Shown here: piece by piece, positions 1 to 12,281 of the stretch
Numbering within the stretch: the stretch's first letter is position 1
How the letters are laid out: every line of letters begins with the position of its first letter
Origin: Scenedesmus sp. ARA3
Taxonomy: Eukaryota; Chlorophyta; Chlorophyceae; Sphaeropleales; Scenedesmaceae
DNA length: 64,000 nucleotides
NCBI GenBank assembly: GCA_004335835.1
Contig: RWJK01001356.1
Span: 31,391 to 95,390, forward strand
Direction of reading: 5' to 3'
Notes under the pieces: generated by a model
Told to the model about the DNA's origin: nothing
The model's input: the letters and a program-made list of their open reading frames with translations, nothing else
Databases searched by the model: none
Program-made: the position numbers and the translations under genes

Positions 1-1304
1 TGGTCAGTGCCTGGCCGGCCAGCTGCTTCCACCCCACAGCTCTCATTGACGCCATCGCACAGCGCATGCAGAGGTGAGCGGCAGCTTGCTGCGCCTGGGC
101 TTGTGTGCTGTGGTGGAAGCTGGAATAGCCAGCAGGGTTGATGCAGGTGCAGCGGTTGCTGCCGCCACTGTGCAGGGCACACAAAGGTTGAGGAGACTCT
201 GCTGTGTCTGCAAGTCAGTTCTGGATGGGGCAGGGCTCTGGCTTAGGTTGCTGCAACTGACGCATGCACAGTTGACTTTCCAAGCACGTGGTTGCTGCTT
301 TTGTATGCGAATGGCGCAAATGAGTTCATGTGTCCTTCCAGTTGACAAGTTCTGCCTGTGTGTGCATACCTGCTGGGTGCAGGCCTGGAGGCGACAGCCG
401 TGAGCTGTGGCAGGCGCTGGCTGTGCAAGGGCCAGGGCCGCAAAACGATGTATCATTGACAACATCTTTAGCATGTACCTTCGTTGTGCTGCAGGCCTGG
501 TGGTGACAGCCGTGAGCTGTGGCAGGCGCTGGCTGTGCTGTACAAGGGCCAGGGCCGCAAAACGATTTGTCAATGACGACATATTTTTGCATGTACCTTC
601 GTTGTGCTGCAGGCCTGGAGGCGACAGCCGGGAGCTGTGGCAGGCATTAGCTGTGCTGTACAGGGGCCAGGGCCGGCCTGACCTGAGCCTGGCAGTGTAC
701 CTGCAGCTGCAGCTGCCGTCAGTGTTTGACTTCATCCAGGTGGGGTTTGGTGAGGTTTGACTGCATGCGGCGGCAGCTGATAACCCTCAAATCCTGCAAA
801 CCGAGTAATTGAACAGGTTTGTCGTGCATGGAAACTGCTGACACGAGCGCCGTTGGCTGGCCGTGCTTGTTGTGCATGAAGGAACCTGCCATATGAACAC
901 AAGCAGTGCACCTCAGCATGATGGCAATGCCGCGCCGGGGTGCTGCTGTGTGTGCAGGAGCACAGCCTGCTGTCTTATTTGGATGAGAAGGCGTACCTGT
1001 TGATGGCCATAGATGAGGGCAAGGCGCTGGAGCTGCTTGGTGCACACCTCGACACGCTGCCGCCAGGTGCGTGCAAATGTGGGCATGTCTTGAATTTAAA
1101 AGTGCTCAAAAGCATATCTGTTGGTGCAAGTGATACGCACTGACATGCTAGCTGTTCATGTTGGGGCTAACCATAACGCTGTTGCCGGCACACCTTGGCA
1201 CGCTGCTGCTGCGGTGTACAGTGAGGTTCCCTCATGATGACCACCTTGTATGCACAGGTAGCACTTCAGCATACTGTGGATGCTCGCCACTGGTGCCGTG
1301 CTCC

Positions 1305-1340
<36 letters not shown>

Positions 1341-4300
1341 GGCAGCATCAACTCTGCCTTCAAAACACATGTTCACACTCATGTTTTGAGTGCTGGCTTG
1401 GAGGTAAGTGCACCTCTGCAGCTGGTGTACATGTTGATTTTCTTACCCATCTACAACCGCTTTGTTTCGCCTGCAGCTGCTGTGGTGCCTGGCTTGCTGG
1501 ATGCCATGGCAGTGGCTGAGGGGGACGGCGATGCGGAAGGGCACGAGACGTGGCGGCGCCGCCTGTTCAACTACCTCGACAAAGTGTTTACGGTAAGAGA
1601 GCTCAACAGTCGTGTGCAGTGCTTCTTAGCGGCTGGCATACATGGGCATGAACACAGCAGCAACTACTTGCCAGAAAGGGACAGGCCGTGCAGATCTCAG
1701 CCCCACACCACCTGGCATGCCTTGCACGCAAAGCGACTGCAGGCAGGTTTGTGAAGCAAGATGCTGCTGATCAGGTGCATGGCGTGCGTAATCATTGTTG
1801 CAGGTTGAGCCGTCTGCTGCTGGCGAGTACGCGGAGCTGTGCGTGCACCTGTACGCAGACTTCTGTCCCGCGCGGCTGATGGACTTCCTGCAGGGCAGCC
1901 AGAGCTACCCGTTGGAAGCAGCTCTGGAAGTTGCGGAGCAGCGAGGCATGGTTGATGAACAGGTGAGGGGTAGACAAGACCTAGGCATGTTTAGCAGCAG
2001 GGCAGCAGATGCCTGCAAGGGAAGATGGCTGACAGCTCATGGACTTTAAGCAAGGCAGCCAGAGCTACACGCTGGAGGCGGCTTTGGATGTGGCTCAGCA
2101 ACGGAGCATGGTGAACGAGCATATTAGGGGTTTTCATATGCTGTTATATTGTCATGACGTCCATCAAGGCAGCCAGAGCTATCGCCTGGCGGCTGTACTG
2201 GAGGTGGCTGAGCAGCGGGACACCATGAATGAGCAGGTGAGGCCGTGCATGTGTTGTCTTGCATTTGTATTGCTGCATGTGTGGTTGTGTGAGGCAGCCA
2301 GAGCTACCACTGTTATGCCTGCATGACATCTGCTGTTGCTGCAAACGCCTGCAGGTGTACATCGCAGCCGCATGGGCAACAGCCGCGCCGCATTGACTGC
2401 TGCCAATCCACGCTGCAGCTCAGGGTCAATAAAAAGAAACCTTCTGGTCTCTGCCCTATCCTGCAGGTGTACATCTTCAGCCGAATGGGCAACAGCCGCG
2501 CCGCGCGGATCGCCTCTGCCCCAAGTCGCAGCGCAGGGATCAATGAAAAGAAACCTGCTGCGTTCTGCCCTGTCCTGCAGGTGTACATCCTCAGCCACAT
2601 GGGCAACAGCCGCGCAGTGCTGGCACTGATCATCTGCAAGTCAGCGGTCGAGCAAAGAAACCTGCTGCCTCCTGCTGCAGTACCCACCTAAAACTATCTG
2701 ATTCATCTGCTGCGTGCACACCTGCAGGTTTACATCCTCAGCCGCATGGGCAACAGCCGCACAGCGCTGGCGCTGATCATCTACAAGTCAGCGCTCGAGC
2801 GAACAAACCCGTTGCCTCCTGCTGCTGCAGTACACAACTAAAACTATCTGATTCATCTGCTGCGTGCACACCTGCAGGTGTATATCCTCAGGCGCACGGG
2901 CAACAGCCGCGATGCATTACTCGCTGCCACTCCCAATCTGCAGCTCAGGGGTCGCTCACCTCCTGCTTTCTGCCCTATCCTGCAGATTTACATCCTCAGC
3001 CGCATGGGCAACAGCCGCGCAGCGCTGGCGCTGATCATCTGCAAGTCAGCGGTTGAGCAAACAAACCCGTTGCCTCCTGCTGCAGCGCCCACCTACAAGT
3101 ATCTGATTCATCTGCTGCGTGCACACCTGCAGGTGTATATCCTCAGCCGCATGGGCAACAGCCGCGCAGCGCTGGCGCTGATCATCGAGCGCTTGCAGGA
3201 CATCCCGCGGGCCATTGAGTTTGTGCGGCTGCAGCGTGACGAGGAGCTTGTTGAAGAGCTGATTGATTGGGCCCTGCGCAGCGCAGACACCACAGGTGCG
3301 ACTGCAGCCATATGAGGGGGCGGTTGGCTTCATCGCTTGATGTCATGACAATTGAGGTTGTGAATGCGGTGTTGGCTGCAGCGCGGTGAACAGCTTGAAG
3401 AGTAGCCGGTCAAAAGCAACGCTGCCATGCTGTTGCTGCACAGCAGTAGCAATTCATCATGCTGCAAGCGCCTCCCTATGTAATCCTTGTCTCTCGTGCC
3501 ATTTGAAACTGCAGGCCAGCTGCTGGACCACATCGGCGGCAACATCAACCCGCTGCGGGTCATTCAAAAGATCCCAGAAGGCATGTCCATCAACAGCTTG
3601 AGGGACCGGCTGCGCCACATCATCGCTGATTTCCGCACACAAACAAGCTTGCGGGAAGGCTGCAACGCAATCCTGCGCAGCGACTGCCTGAAGCTGGTCA
3701 ACAAGCTGCAGGCAGAAGTCAAACGCGCCATGCCGGTGGTGTGGCTGCAGCGGGTCGGGGCACATGGGATGGGGCCTGCAGGCGCGCACTTGGCAGCAGC
3801 GGCAGCAGATGCAGCAGCAGAGCAGCAAGCTGCACCGGCTACAACAGGCAGCAGCTGGAGGAGCAGAGACACTGCTGCTGATGCACAGCAGCAGCAGCAG
3901 CAGCAGCCTGGCCGTGTGACAGGAGCTGGTGCCAGCAGTGCAGCAGGAGCAGCGCCACGCAGCACAGCAGGCAGTGCAGAAGGCAGCCCCAGTAAGCAGC
4001 AGCGGGCTGCAGTACGGTCTGCTGCAAGCTTCCTGCCGCCTGCTGCAGCAGCAAGCAGAGGCCCACAGTGGCTGAAGTACAACTGCAGCAGCGGGCAAGC
4101 GATGGCTGTGGTCAGCAGTCAAGATGTGCCTGCTGCTGCTGTGCTGGAGGCTGCAGGAGCAGCCGGCAGCAGCAGGAGTGCATCTCCACTGCCTTGGGTG
4201 AGTTGGGTGATGGCTTCTGGCTGGCTGGTGCTGTCTGCTGGGACGTGTGAGCCATAATTCACATCTGTGCGTTTGCTGGATGTGTGTGTCGCTTGCAGGA

Positions 4301-4767
4301 CATGTACTGAGGCGCGCTGTCCCAGCAAGGAATGCTTTGCAGTCCATGTTGCTGCCGCAGTGCTTGCTGTTGATTAAATAGCCTGTCCTGCAAGCTGTAG
4401 AACCGCTGCAAGACATCAATCGGGTGCTGCCTCCAGACAAACATGTGTGCGCCTTGCTGCTCCAAACCGCCATACGAGACTCGCTGATCTTGAGAAGAAT
4501 GTGTGCATCGTGCATCCTTGCTGTCTCTTGCAGGGAGGCGCTGGTGTGCCAGCTGCAGCAGAGCAGCTTGCCCACCAGCCAGTGCGTGTCTGGATTGGCA
4601 GCACACATACAGCAGCTGAGTCATCACTGCTGCTGGCGGGCGATGTAGCAGCAGGTGGCTTGCAGGAAAGGCTGGGCGCCAGCCCAGCTGGCAGCCGCAG
4701 GTCTAGTAAGCAGCACAGGCAGCGAGCAGCACCCCAGCCAGCGTTGGCGAGCCTTGTGGCAGCTTAA
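1..4767 (+). CDS. VPS41: VPS41-like HOPS complex subunit, 3' part, 8 exons
   Basis: Vps41 is a subunit of the HOPS tethering complex, which acts in fusion of late endosomes and autophagosomes with the vacuole. Exons read as 1-73, 613-739, 958-1066, 1477-1592, 1804-1962, 3133-3295, 3515-4197 and 4534-4767. All junctions keep phase and give 553 residues; the N-terminal beta-propeller lies outside the window. Family landmarks are RELWQALAVLYRGQGR, VFDFIQ, YLDEKAYLLMAIDEGKALELL, DEQVYILSRMGNSRAAL, AIEFV, IPEGMSINSLRDRL and SLREGCNAILRSDCLKL, matching the clathrin-repeat and C-terminal part of Vps41. After VKRAMPVV, where other Vps41 proteins carry a RING-type Cys/His cluster, this protein runs into Ala/Gln/Ser-rich sequence and ends without a recognisable RING. 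Tandem copies of several exon ends fill the introns and are listed separately. The 5' end is cut by the window edge. Confidence 0.9.
383..585 (+). repeat. Two upstream copies of the VPS41 exon at 613-739
   Basis: Segments starting at 383 and 495 repeat the beginning of the exon at 613, including its ctgcag-type acceptor (ggcctggaggcgacagccg or close variants). Each runs about 65-90 bases before diverging. The spacing is 112 and 118 bases. Only the copy at 613 continues into an exon with a donor that keeps the Vps41 frame. Confidence 0.85.
2041..2236 (+). repeat. Two downstream copies of the 3' end of the VPS41 exon at 1804-1962
   Basis: The exon end encoding GSQSYPLEAALEVAEQRGMV (about 1893-1962) is repeated at about 2041-2125 and 2160-2236 with 70-85% identity by eye. 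The third copy keeps a gcag|gtgagg donor at 2236. The second copy has lost a clear donor. They lie inside the intron between 1962 and the next acceptors. Confidence 0.85.
2355..3132 (+). repeat. Six decoy copies of the VPS41 exon at 3133 (acceptor plus exon start)
   Basis: Segments starting at 2355, 2467, 2581, 2728, 2878 and 2986 each begin with a cctgcag acceptor followed by the codons of VYILSRMGNSRAA or a near variant. The seventh copy, at 3133, continues into the conserved exon. Spacings are 112, 114, 147, 150, 108 and 147 bases, so two unit types alternate. Copies at 2581, 2728 and 2986 extend further (ALALIICKSAVE) and then reach in-frame stops. Copies at 2355, 2467 and 2878 diverge sooner. 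Confidence 0.93.
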
Positions 4768-5161
4768 TGAGATAATACTTCGGTGTGGCGTAACACGGTT
4801 GTTGCGGCGAACAAAATGCCCTTGCATCTGCCCTGTTGTATGCTGCTTAAAGCGCATACGCGGCAGTTCAATCATCCCTTAGCACCAGTTGGTATTCTGA
4901 CGTTCCGGGCCTGGGTTCGAAAGCACCTTTTGGGGTGTGCTGCCATTAGTTGCATATCGGAGGCCTGCTACGGCGCACTGCCGATTAGAAAGCAAAGAAG
5001 TCGTGTTTAAACAAACGAGCAGGTTTCAAGGCTTGGAGCCTCACCTCATCGCGTTGTGGCCTCTGAGCGGGTACCAGCGTGGTATTAACCTGTGCAAGAT
5101 GTGCTCCTTGCATGCAGTACACTATATACGTGACTTAATCTATATCCGCCATCTGCAGTTG
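4768..5161. other. Intergenic region between VPS41 and the Cys-rich gene
   Basis: This stretch holds the VPS41 3' end and the presumed promoter of the gene starting at 5162. I see no RNA gene, repeat array or ORF of note. A gggttcgaaag string near 4911 resembles a tRNA B box, but no cloverleaf surrounds it. Confidence 0.6.
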
Positions 5162-6486
5162 ATGGCTGTTCGTACGACGATCTCGGCTTGTCTGCTTCTG
5201 CTGCTGCTGAGCGGCATCGCCAGCGTGGACGCACGGTCAGCAGCGTTTCAAAGAAATGTGGCAGCTGAGAGACTTCTGGATGTCGATGGTGACGTGGTGT
5301 CTTCAGCAGCGGCGCCTGCTTCCTGCAACCCTGCGGCCAACAGCAGTACCCTCACCACAACAGGCTGCAGTGCTGGCTGCCAGTCCTGCAAGAAGCAGCT
5401 CAACTCGTCTCGAACCAAGGACTGTGTGCTGCACGGCGGGCTACGTGCCTTCAAAGACCAGCAACGCAACCTGTACTGCCTGCCCTCTGGGCACGACAAC
5501 AGCTCGCCTGGCAGGCAGCACCAGCTGCAGCAACTGCACGAGGGGCCTGACCACCAGCAGCAAGGCTGCCACCGAATGCAATGATGAGCATTAACAGGGG
5601 ATGCTATTTGCACAGTGACACGGCATGCGCTGGGTTTTCTACGTAACACAAGCAGACTGTGCCTAATCGGTGCGCTGCCGCAAGCTTCTTGGCTGCATCG
5701 GCAATGCCATTTGGCGGAGTACTATTTGTAGCAGCTGCAAGGCACTGTCAAGCGTGGTTGTAGCTTGCGCCTGTGGCAACTGGACCGCCACTTGAAATAT
5801 ATGGTACAATATCATCACAATGTGCCTTCTCACACGGTGAACCAGCTACTAGTCGTCTGCTTTCATGCTGCGTCTGCAGTGGGACTGCGCCGCATTCACA
5901 CCACGCTGCTCTTTTGCTGCTGCCTCTGCTGCTGCCGCTGCTTCCGTTGCTGCTGCTGTTCCTCAGCCTGCCCTGCTGGCAGGGAACTTGTGCTGGTTGC
6001 CATACCAGGCCGCAACGCCACCCTGCCAGTCTGCAGGGCTTGCCGCACAGGCTTCATCTCTGCAGGAGGCCTGCTGACAGCCAAGCCCACCTGCAGTGCC
6101 TGCAGCAGCAACAGGACCACGCTGGGAACCAACAGAGTCCGCTGCAACGGTGCGCTGCGCACTTGCGTCGTGTAGCTAGTAGGAAGCATATCTCCGGGCA
6201 GGCTGTATTGATCTATATATCTCAATACTAGATGCCAGACCAGCAAGATCGTTGCTGTTGCTAGAACATGATCATGATGATGTTGGACAGGGTTGATGAA
6301 ATGACACACTGTGCGAAATGTTCGCTGCCTAGGTCTTGGGATGCATCGCCTGCTGCTGCTGCTGCTGATGCTGATGCTGATGCTGCTGACGCTGCTGCTT
6401 TTGCTGCTGCTGCTGCTGCTGCTGCTGCTGAGCAAATCACCAGTGTGTTGAATCCGCCGTAGTCTCCCTCGCCAATGCTACACCTG

Positions 6487-6526
<40 letters not shown>

Positions 6527-9500
6527 ACATTTCAGGCTGCCAGCCTGGCTATGGAGGGCCCTCCTGTGACATTTGCGAGCCTGGCTTCTGGTCCCGTGGG
6601 GGGCCAGCCACCAACGCTACCGCGTGCCGCGCTTGCCCTGATGGCACAGTCACGCTGGGCGACGGACAGCAGCACAGGCCGACTGTTTGAACACAACAGT
6701 TGGTGGGTGGCACAACTTCAGCCGTGCGCCAGCGCTGCCGTGCCATGCAGGATGTTCTGTGCTGATTGCTGGTGCAGATGTATTGACAGTATGTGTTGAG
6801 CATGCTGCAGCATGTGGCGTGCTGATCAAGCAACACATGTATGTGATGTTGCAGCTGCTGCTGCACCACGTAATGGCAGCAGCAGCAAGCAGCAGCAGCA
6901 TTACCGACAACACAGCCGGATACCAGCAATGATGAGCCAAGATTTAAACACAGAGATTGGATGCTGATTCCTGTGCTGCTGCTGTTGCTGCCACTGCTGC
7001 TGCTGCTGCCACTGCTGCTGCTGTTGCATCTGCAATGCAGCCCCAAACACCACATATGAAATCGACATCACAACAACCGCACAGTTTTCGCTGGAGGGGG
7101 CCACCTGCAGCAGTGGCTTGAGTGATGCACTGATTGCAGCGTATGACGAAGCAAAGCAGAAAGGAGCAGCCAATGAGGGGCTGAGGCTGAACATGACGAC
7201 GTATGTTATCAACTGCACAGAGGTGAGCATTGTGCAGCTCTGTTGTTCCGTGCAGGAGTCATAATAGTGGCTACATTTGTCAGCTGCTGCACTATCTTTG
7301 CTCTGCTTCCATGCTGCTGGCCTGCAGAAGCTCTGCATGCCACCGGCTGCTGTGGCTTGCCCAAGCTGTGATGACCCCTTTTGAAATTTGCTTCATTTTG
7401 TGGTTGCAGAGGATTACTGGTTCATCATCAAATGCTAGTGGCTTCATGGTCAAAGTGGCTGCCTTGCAACACATTGGGTCAACCCTCTCATTGTGTGACT
7501 CTTGCTTACACTCAGAGCACCGACTGTGCTGCTGCGGCTGCTTACGAGGTGCCCATACTGCCTTGCACTGCAGGTTGCAGGCAACAGCAGCCGCCGCATG
7601 CTGAAGGCAGCTAGCGGCGGCGCTGCACCAATGGTTCTCCCTAGCAGAAGTGACTTTTTCGTAGAGTCCGTCATATTCAGCGCTATGACACAAGGTGCAG
7701 ATGAGGATAACAACTTATGGTGGTTGCCCTTGGTGACGTCATCTCGCCCAATGTTTGGGAGTCGCATTCCACCCCGCCGGCGCTTGAAGTGAGCGGCGCA
7801 AGGCATGGCACAAAGCTGGGAGTATGCTGCAACGAAGCAAATGAGCTCCAGCTCCCTAAAGGCCGTGGAGAATGAGATTACAGTAATATCTGCAGGTATG
7901 CACAGCTGGACAGGGGCAGCAGCAGCAGAGCCGCACCGCATTGACAGTTCACACAACCTGCAGCAACAGCCTGGACTAACACAACGCCTGCAACAAGTGT
8001 GCATGCTCGTTGTGTTGTGCCTCTGCAGAGCAGCTCAGCTGCTGAACAGTGGCCATCGGTGTGTTGATGACTGCTCCGCATCTGCTGTTGCGGGCGGCAA
8101 ACAGCTGCCATTCCAACAACATCCGCTGCTGCACGACTTGTTTGTATGCAGGTGTGTCCAAGTTTGTGCTGATTGACCCCGGCGTGGCACCCATTGTCAC
8201 CACAAAAGGTACGTGAGCCCTGTCAGGTTCATTGCTGATTTTCTTGAAAAGGCTTGGGGTGTGCGCAATGCTTGCACACATGATGGTGTAGTCCCTTCTG
8301 TTTCCGCTCCATTGGGGCGCGGGGCCGATGGCGTTGATGCTATGGCATGATGGGTAACATGATGATGATGGTGGGCCCTGTTTGATATGCTGGGGTTCTG
8401 TGTGCCCATCGCAGTGCAGCATTTGCCCACAGTAATGCAGTGATTCTACTGAAATGCATGGAAGTGCAGCGTAGCGAAGTATTAGAGCATGCTGAAGGGT
8501 GTGGTAATGCAGCTGCCTGTGTCAATGCTGCGGCATGGCACCGTGCCATGACCGACCAACGCAGCGATTGCTGCTGCTGCTGCTGCTGCTGCCATGTTGC
8601 TGCTGCCCTTCACGGTGTGCTACAAACAATTTGTTTGTTTGCACATGCTGCAGGCGAGTTCTGTATGACTGCTCCAGATTCTAGCCTGTGGCAGCTTCCA
8701 ACAGGCGTTGGTGTCTCAAGTAAGGCATGGCAGCTAACGTGTGGCTCAACTATGAAAGGACTCAAGTGCGCGGCAGCGGCGTGCGACAACGGGAGTGGTA
8801 TCCTCACAGCAACATGCGGGATGAACGGGCAGTGGAGCAGCGGCACTGCCAGCTGCAGCCCACGGACATGTGAGCATGCAGCCGCTCCTGCCTTTGTCAC
8901 GAATGGTGGCGCAACTTACAAACCGGCGACGTGGGCAGCAATCTGCGCCAATACGGTGGTGGGCCAGCAGTGTGTAATAAGTCTTGCATGTTCTTCCAAT
9001 CAGCAGCTGTCAGCAAGGTGTGAGTATGTGCCGGTTGGCGGGAGCCTGGTTGCAACTTGGACACAGCCAACAGGCAGTTGCGAGGCTCCGCCTGTTCAGT
9101 GCATGTATGCACTAACTACTGTGCCGCTACAGGGCAACGCTGTGTTCTCTCCCCAGTTGTGGATTGCACAGTGTGAGGGAACACAAGAGAATGCAACATG
9201 CACTGTGGTGGACACTGCTTGCTTGTTTGGTGGCACTATCAGCGCAAAGTGCACGAAGGACGCAAGGGGCCTCGGCGTTTGGACAGACATCGCGGGGTTC
9301 TGCAAGGCAGAACCTCCTGTTCAGTGCATGTCTGCACCAGCCAGGGAAAGTGTGACCACTTTTGGGGGATCGCAATTCTATCCAGAGCCCTGGATAGCAA
9401 AATGCACGAACACGACAGAGAATGCAACATGCACGGTGGTGGACGCTGCTTGCTCATCGGGCGGCACCATCAGCGCAAAGTGTGTCAAGGGCGCAACTGG

Positions 9501-10618
9501 TGCTGGAGTGTGGGCAGACATCCAAGGAGCTTGCCAGGCACCACCCTGTGAGCACCTATTCAGCTACAGCTGGTCCCACAGCTGCGTCTGCAAAACGCCT
9601 GCAGTATGCAGCAGCAGCAGCGCCGGCAGGATTGTTGCGACTGTTTCAGTTTGTGGTTTTAATTGAAACCCTATCACTCAAGCTGCTGATGCGTGACAAG
9701 CTCATAACAAAGCCTAACTAATACTAAATAATAAACAAGCTCATAACAAAGCCTAAACTAATAATAAGTAATAAACTGGCACGGACTGCCACAACGCACA
9801 CGCAGCATAGCACATGCGTATTTCAGATGTCAGGTGGGGTCTGCTGCAAGGTAGGCATATGTTGTACCTCCTGCGTGCGATGTTGCTGCAAGTGTACACC
9901 CTTCGATTTGTGTGCCGTCTGTTGCCTGCCTATGCCTGCTGCGGCACACTTCCATGCAGGTTCCTTCTGTGGTAATACACCCATGCCTTCCGGTCCTTCC
10001 GCAACTGCTGGATGGACCACCAATGGGGCACCCCTGGACGCTGCTGCTTGGGCTGTTGCATGCGGCCAGGCAGTGAATGGCCATACCTGCACCGCTGCTG
10101 CTTGTGGCGGGACCTTTACTGGCATGTTGTCAGCTACCTGCCAGGTGAGACAGCAGCATTGCTGGTGCTGGCATGTGGCTGTACACAGTTGAGGAGAAAG
10201 CGCCACAGAATCGCGCCTGAGGGGTTGAAACAATTCTACTGTAGCCCTGTGCAATGTGCTAAGCTAAGATGGCCCTTGTCGTCCTGCAGCAGCAGAATAG
10301 TTAGGTGCATACCACCCCTTCAAGGCATGAGTAGTACTCAGAGCATCGGCAGCCCGGGTGTCTGCAGTACAGATAGCTGATAGCGCTCACACTGCGCTAG
10401 GCCAGGCGTATCAAGGGACCTGCTTTCGTCGACTCTGCTGTGCGTCATGAGAGAGAGTGTGTGTGTGCGATACTTCAAGCAGTGTGGCTGCTGCCGCATC
10501 GCATGACGGCTGATGGCACTGCTGATGCTGCTGACATGCTTGTATGCGTGCTGTGCAGCCGGACGGGCAGTGGGATCAGCTCAGCGGCACCTGCACTGGT
10601 TAGCAAGCTGTTGATGCA

Positions 10619-10655
<37 letters not shown>

Positions 10656-12281
10656 ATGCTGTCGCCGCTGCTGCCGCTGCTGCTGCTGCTGCCATTTGTG
10701 TGCTGTGCAGCCAGACGGGCAGTGGGGTCAGCTCAGCGGCACCTGCTTCCCAGGTGAGCGAGGCACTGGGGGCTGCAGGCAGGCGCTGCGGTCGCTGCAA
10801 ACATGCTCAGCATGCAATACACATACAGTACAGTTGGTGTTTGGAACAAGGTGGACCACTCACTGGACCAGTAGTTGTCAGGTGTTAGCGCTAGCAGCTG
10901 CGCAGAATTTGCATGCAGTGAAATGAGGTTGGCGCAGTTTCAGTATCAGTGCACGTGTGGGCTGGGGATGGGTCACACAAATTTGCCTCAAAGCGCGCCC
11001 ACTGGGCCAGTGTATACTCAGCTTCAGTTGCCCCACTTTCATAATCAGGTTGCTGGCAGTGCTGTACATTGAAAGCCTTGCTGTCATGCTTCAGTCAACC
11101 ACTGCCTGGCCACTGACAAGTCTCTGGGTTGTTGCGTATCCTCATGCCGCTGTGCAAGCCATCAATTAGATGCCATCCAATAGCATAGCATATACATCAC
11201 ACCCAAGCAGCACAACCATAACTGGTCGGTGCTGCAACATGTAGTTGCTGTGATGGTAGGAGGTGTGGAGGCGCATGAGGTATCCTCACCACCACACACA
11301 TCCCCTTCCTTTAACTTACACGAATGTTAAGTATGAACACACCACGCGCAGCTCACTCATTCATTCATGGTTGCTGCTGCAATGCATGTGCCGCAGGCAC
11401 CTGCAGCTTCTCAGCAATTAGTGTGCCTGCTTCTGGCGGGGCGTCCTTTCATAACGCTGCATTGCCTGTGGCTCCACAGGACACGGCAGCTGGTGTACAT
11501 CCTCCACGGCCTGCTCTGGTGGCACAGGGACCATCACTGCACAGTGTGACACAACAGGCACCTGGGCGAACGTGGAAGGCGCTTGCACTGCAGTGCCGCC
11601 AGCTGGCGGTGGTGGCAGTGGCAGTGGAGGTGGCAGTGGAGGTGGGGGCGGAAGCACCCCAACTGGTAAGGGGTGTTGTTCAGCTGCAGCAGCCTGTTGT
11701 AGTGTACTCGCTTGTGTAGTGGCATGTTTGCGACTAGTGACCTGGCAACTGTGCTTGATGCTGCAGTTGCATGATGTGCATCAGACATAATGGTGCCTGA
11801 CATGCCATGGCCAGGTGACTGGGTTTTATCGGCTGGGAAACAGCTGCATTTAGTGGCGGTGGCAACAAACATCATGTTGTGATTTGCTGTCTAATAGTTT
11901 CTCGCACTGTATCTGGCTCTACGTAGGCACAGGTTGTCAGGTAGATAACCATGTGTCATCTGCGTCTTGCGACTCCCGTAGCTGCATGCACTGATCAGCC
12001 AGCATGGTTCCACAAATTTACTTTCAATACGCTGCACCTGCCCTGCTGCCCTGGCACCACCCGCTGCCCTGCTGCTACTTGCAGGACCATGCGCAAACAC
12101 TTCCGGCATGCAGAGCATTATAAACTTGGACGCAGCAAAGTGGATACAAGCATGTGCTAACGCAGCACTGGAGAAAGTCTGCTATTGCCAAGCCGTGTGC
12201 AGCACTGGTGCTACTGGATATGCCTCTGCGTTCTGCACAGCATCTGGCTGGACATATGCATCCGGCATCTGCAAGTAGCTG
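5162..12281 (+). CDS. Secreted Cys-rich protein with sushi-like repeat domains (interrupted model)
   Basis: The ATG at 5162 starts a signal peptide (MAVRTTISACLLLLLL, then SGIASVDA). Cys-rich segments like the ephrin-receptor/GCC2-GCC3 repeat follow (CTACPLGTTTARLAGSTSC near 5480; CRACRTGFISAGG near 6035; CDICEPGFWSRGG near 6570). Next comes a conserved non-Cys stretch at 7041-7222 and 7574-7694 (LSDALIAAYDEAKQKGAANE), then 8152-8208. About seven copies of a 60-70 residue domain follow, with pattern C...W..C...C...C...GT..A.C...W....G.C. These lie at 8654-9547 (four copies), 9960-10144 plus 10711-10753, 11398-11665 and 12085-12281. The reading frame breaks near 5430 and near 11455, and some junctions are unclear. 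It is probably an extracellular, wall or surface protein, perhaps a decaying gene or one with sequence errors. The true end is uncertain; TAG at 12279-12281 closes the last domain. Confidence 0.5.
8654..9547 (+). CDS. Exon with four tandem Cys-rich (sushi-like) domains
   Basis: This is the longest uninterrupted exon of the Cys-rich gene, entered from a gctgcag acceptor in phase 1 and left at a ccct|gtgagc donor. It encodes four domains of about 65-75 residues, each with a central W and closing G-x-C. The third and fourth are clearly recent duplicates of each other: both contain PPVQCM, ENATCTVVD and GGTISAKC and end in GVW.DI.G. The Cys spacing suggests disulfide-bonded extracellular modules. 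The ligand is unknown. Confidence 0.75.
9692..9777. repeat. AT-rich tandem duplication in an intron
   Basis: The string caagctcataacaaagcct, followed by an A/T-rich tail, occurs twice about 38 bases apart. The sequence is unusually AT-rich for this window. Confidence 0.75.
10559..10603 (+). repeat. Decoy copy of the 10711-10753 exon
   Basis: The segment after gtgctgtgcag at 10558 repeats the exon at 10711 (PDGQWGQLSGTC) with few changes, but then runs into TAG without a donor. A CTG repeat of about 80 bases separates the two copies. Confidence 0.8.

Noticed and set aside
2355..3132. VPS41 repeats as a tandemly repeated protein domain
   Set aside because: The units are separated by sequence with stops and intron-like features. 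The protein needs only one copy, as in all Vps41 relatives.
4905..4925. tRNA-like B box (gggttcgaaag)
   Set aside because: No matching A box, acceptor stem or anticodon arm upstream at the right distance.
6350..6435. Coding Ala/Asp repeat
   Set aside because: The GCTGATGCTGATGCTG run lies between exons of the Cys-rich gene. Its open frames have no link to the conserved Cys segments.
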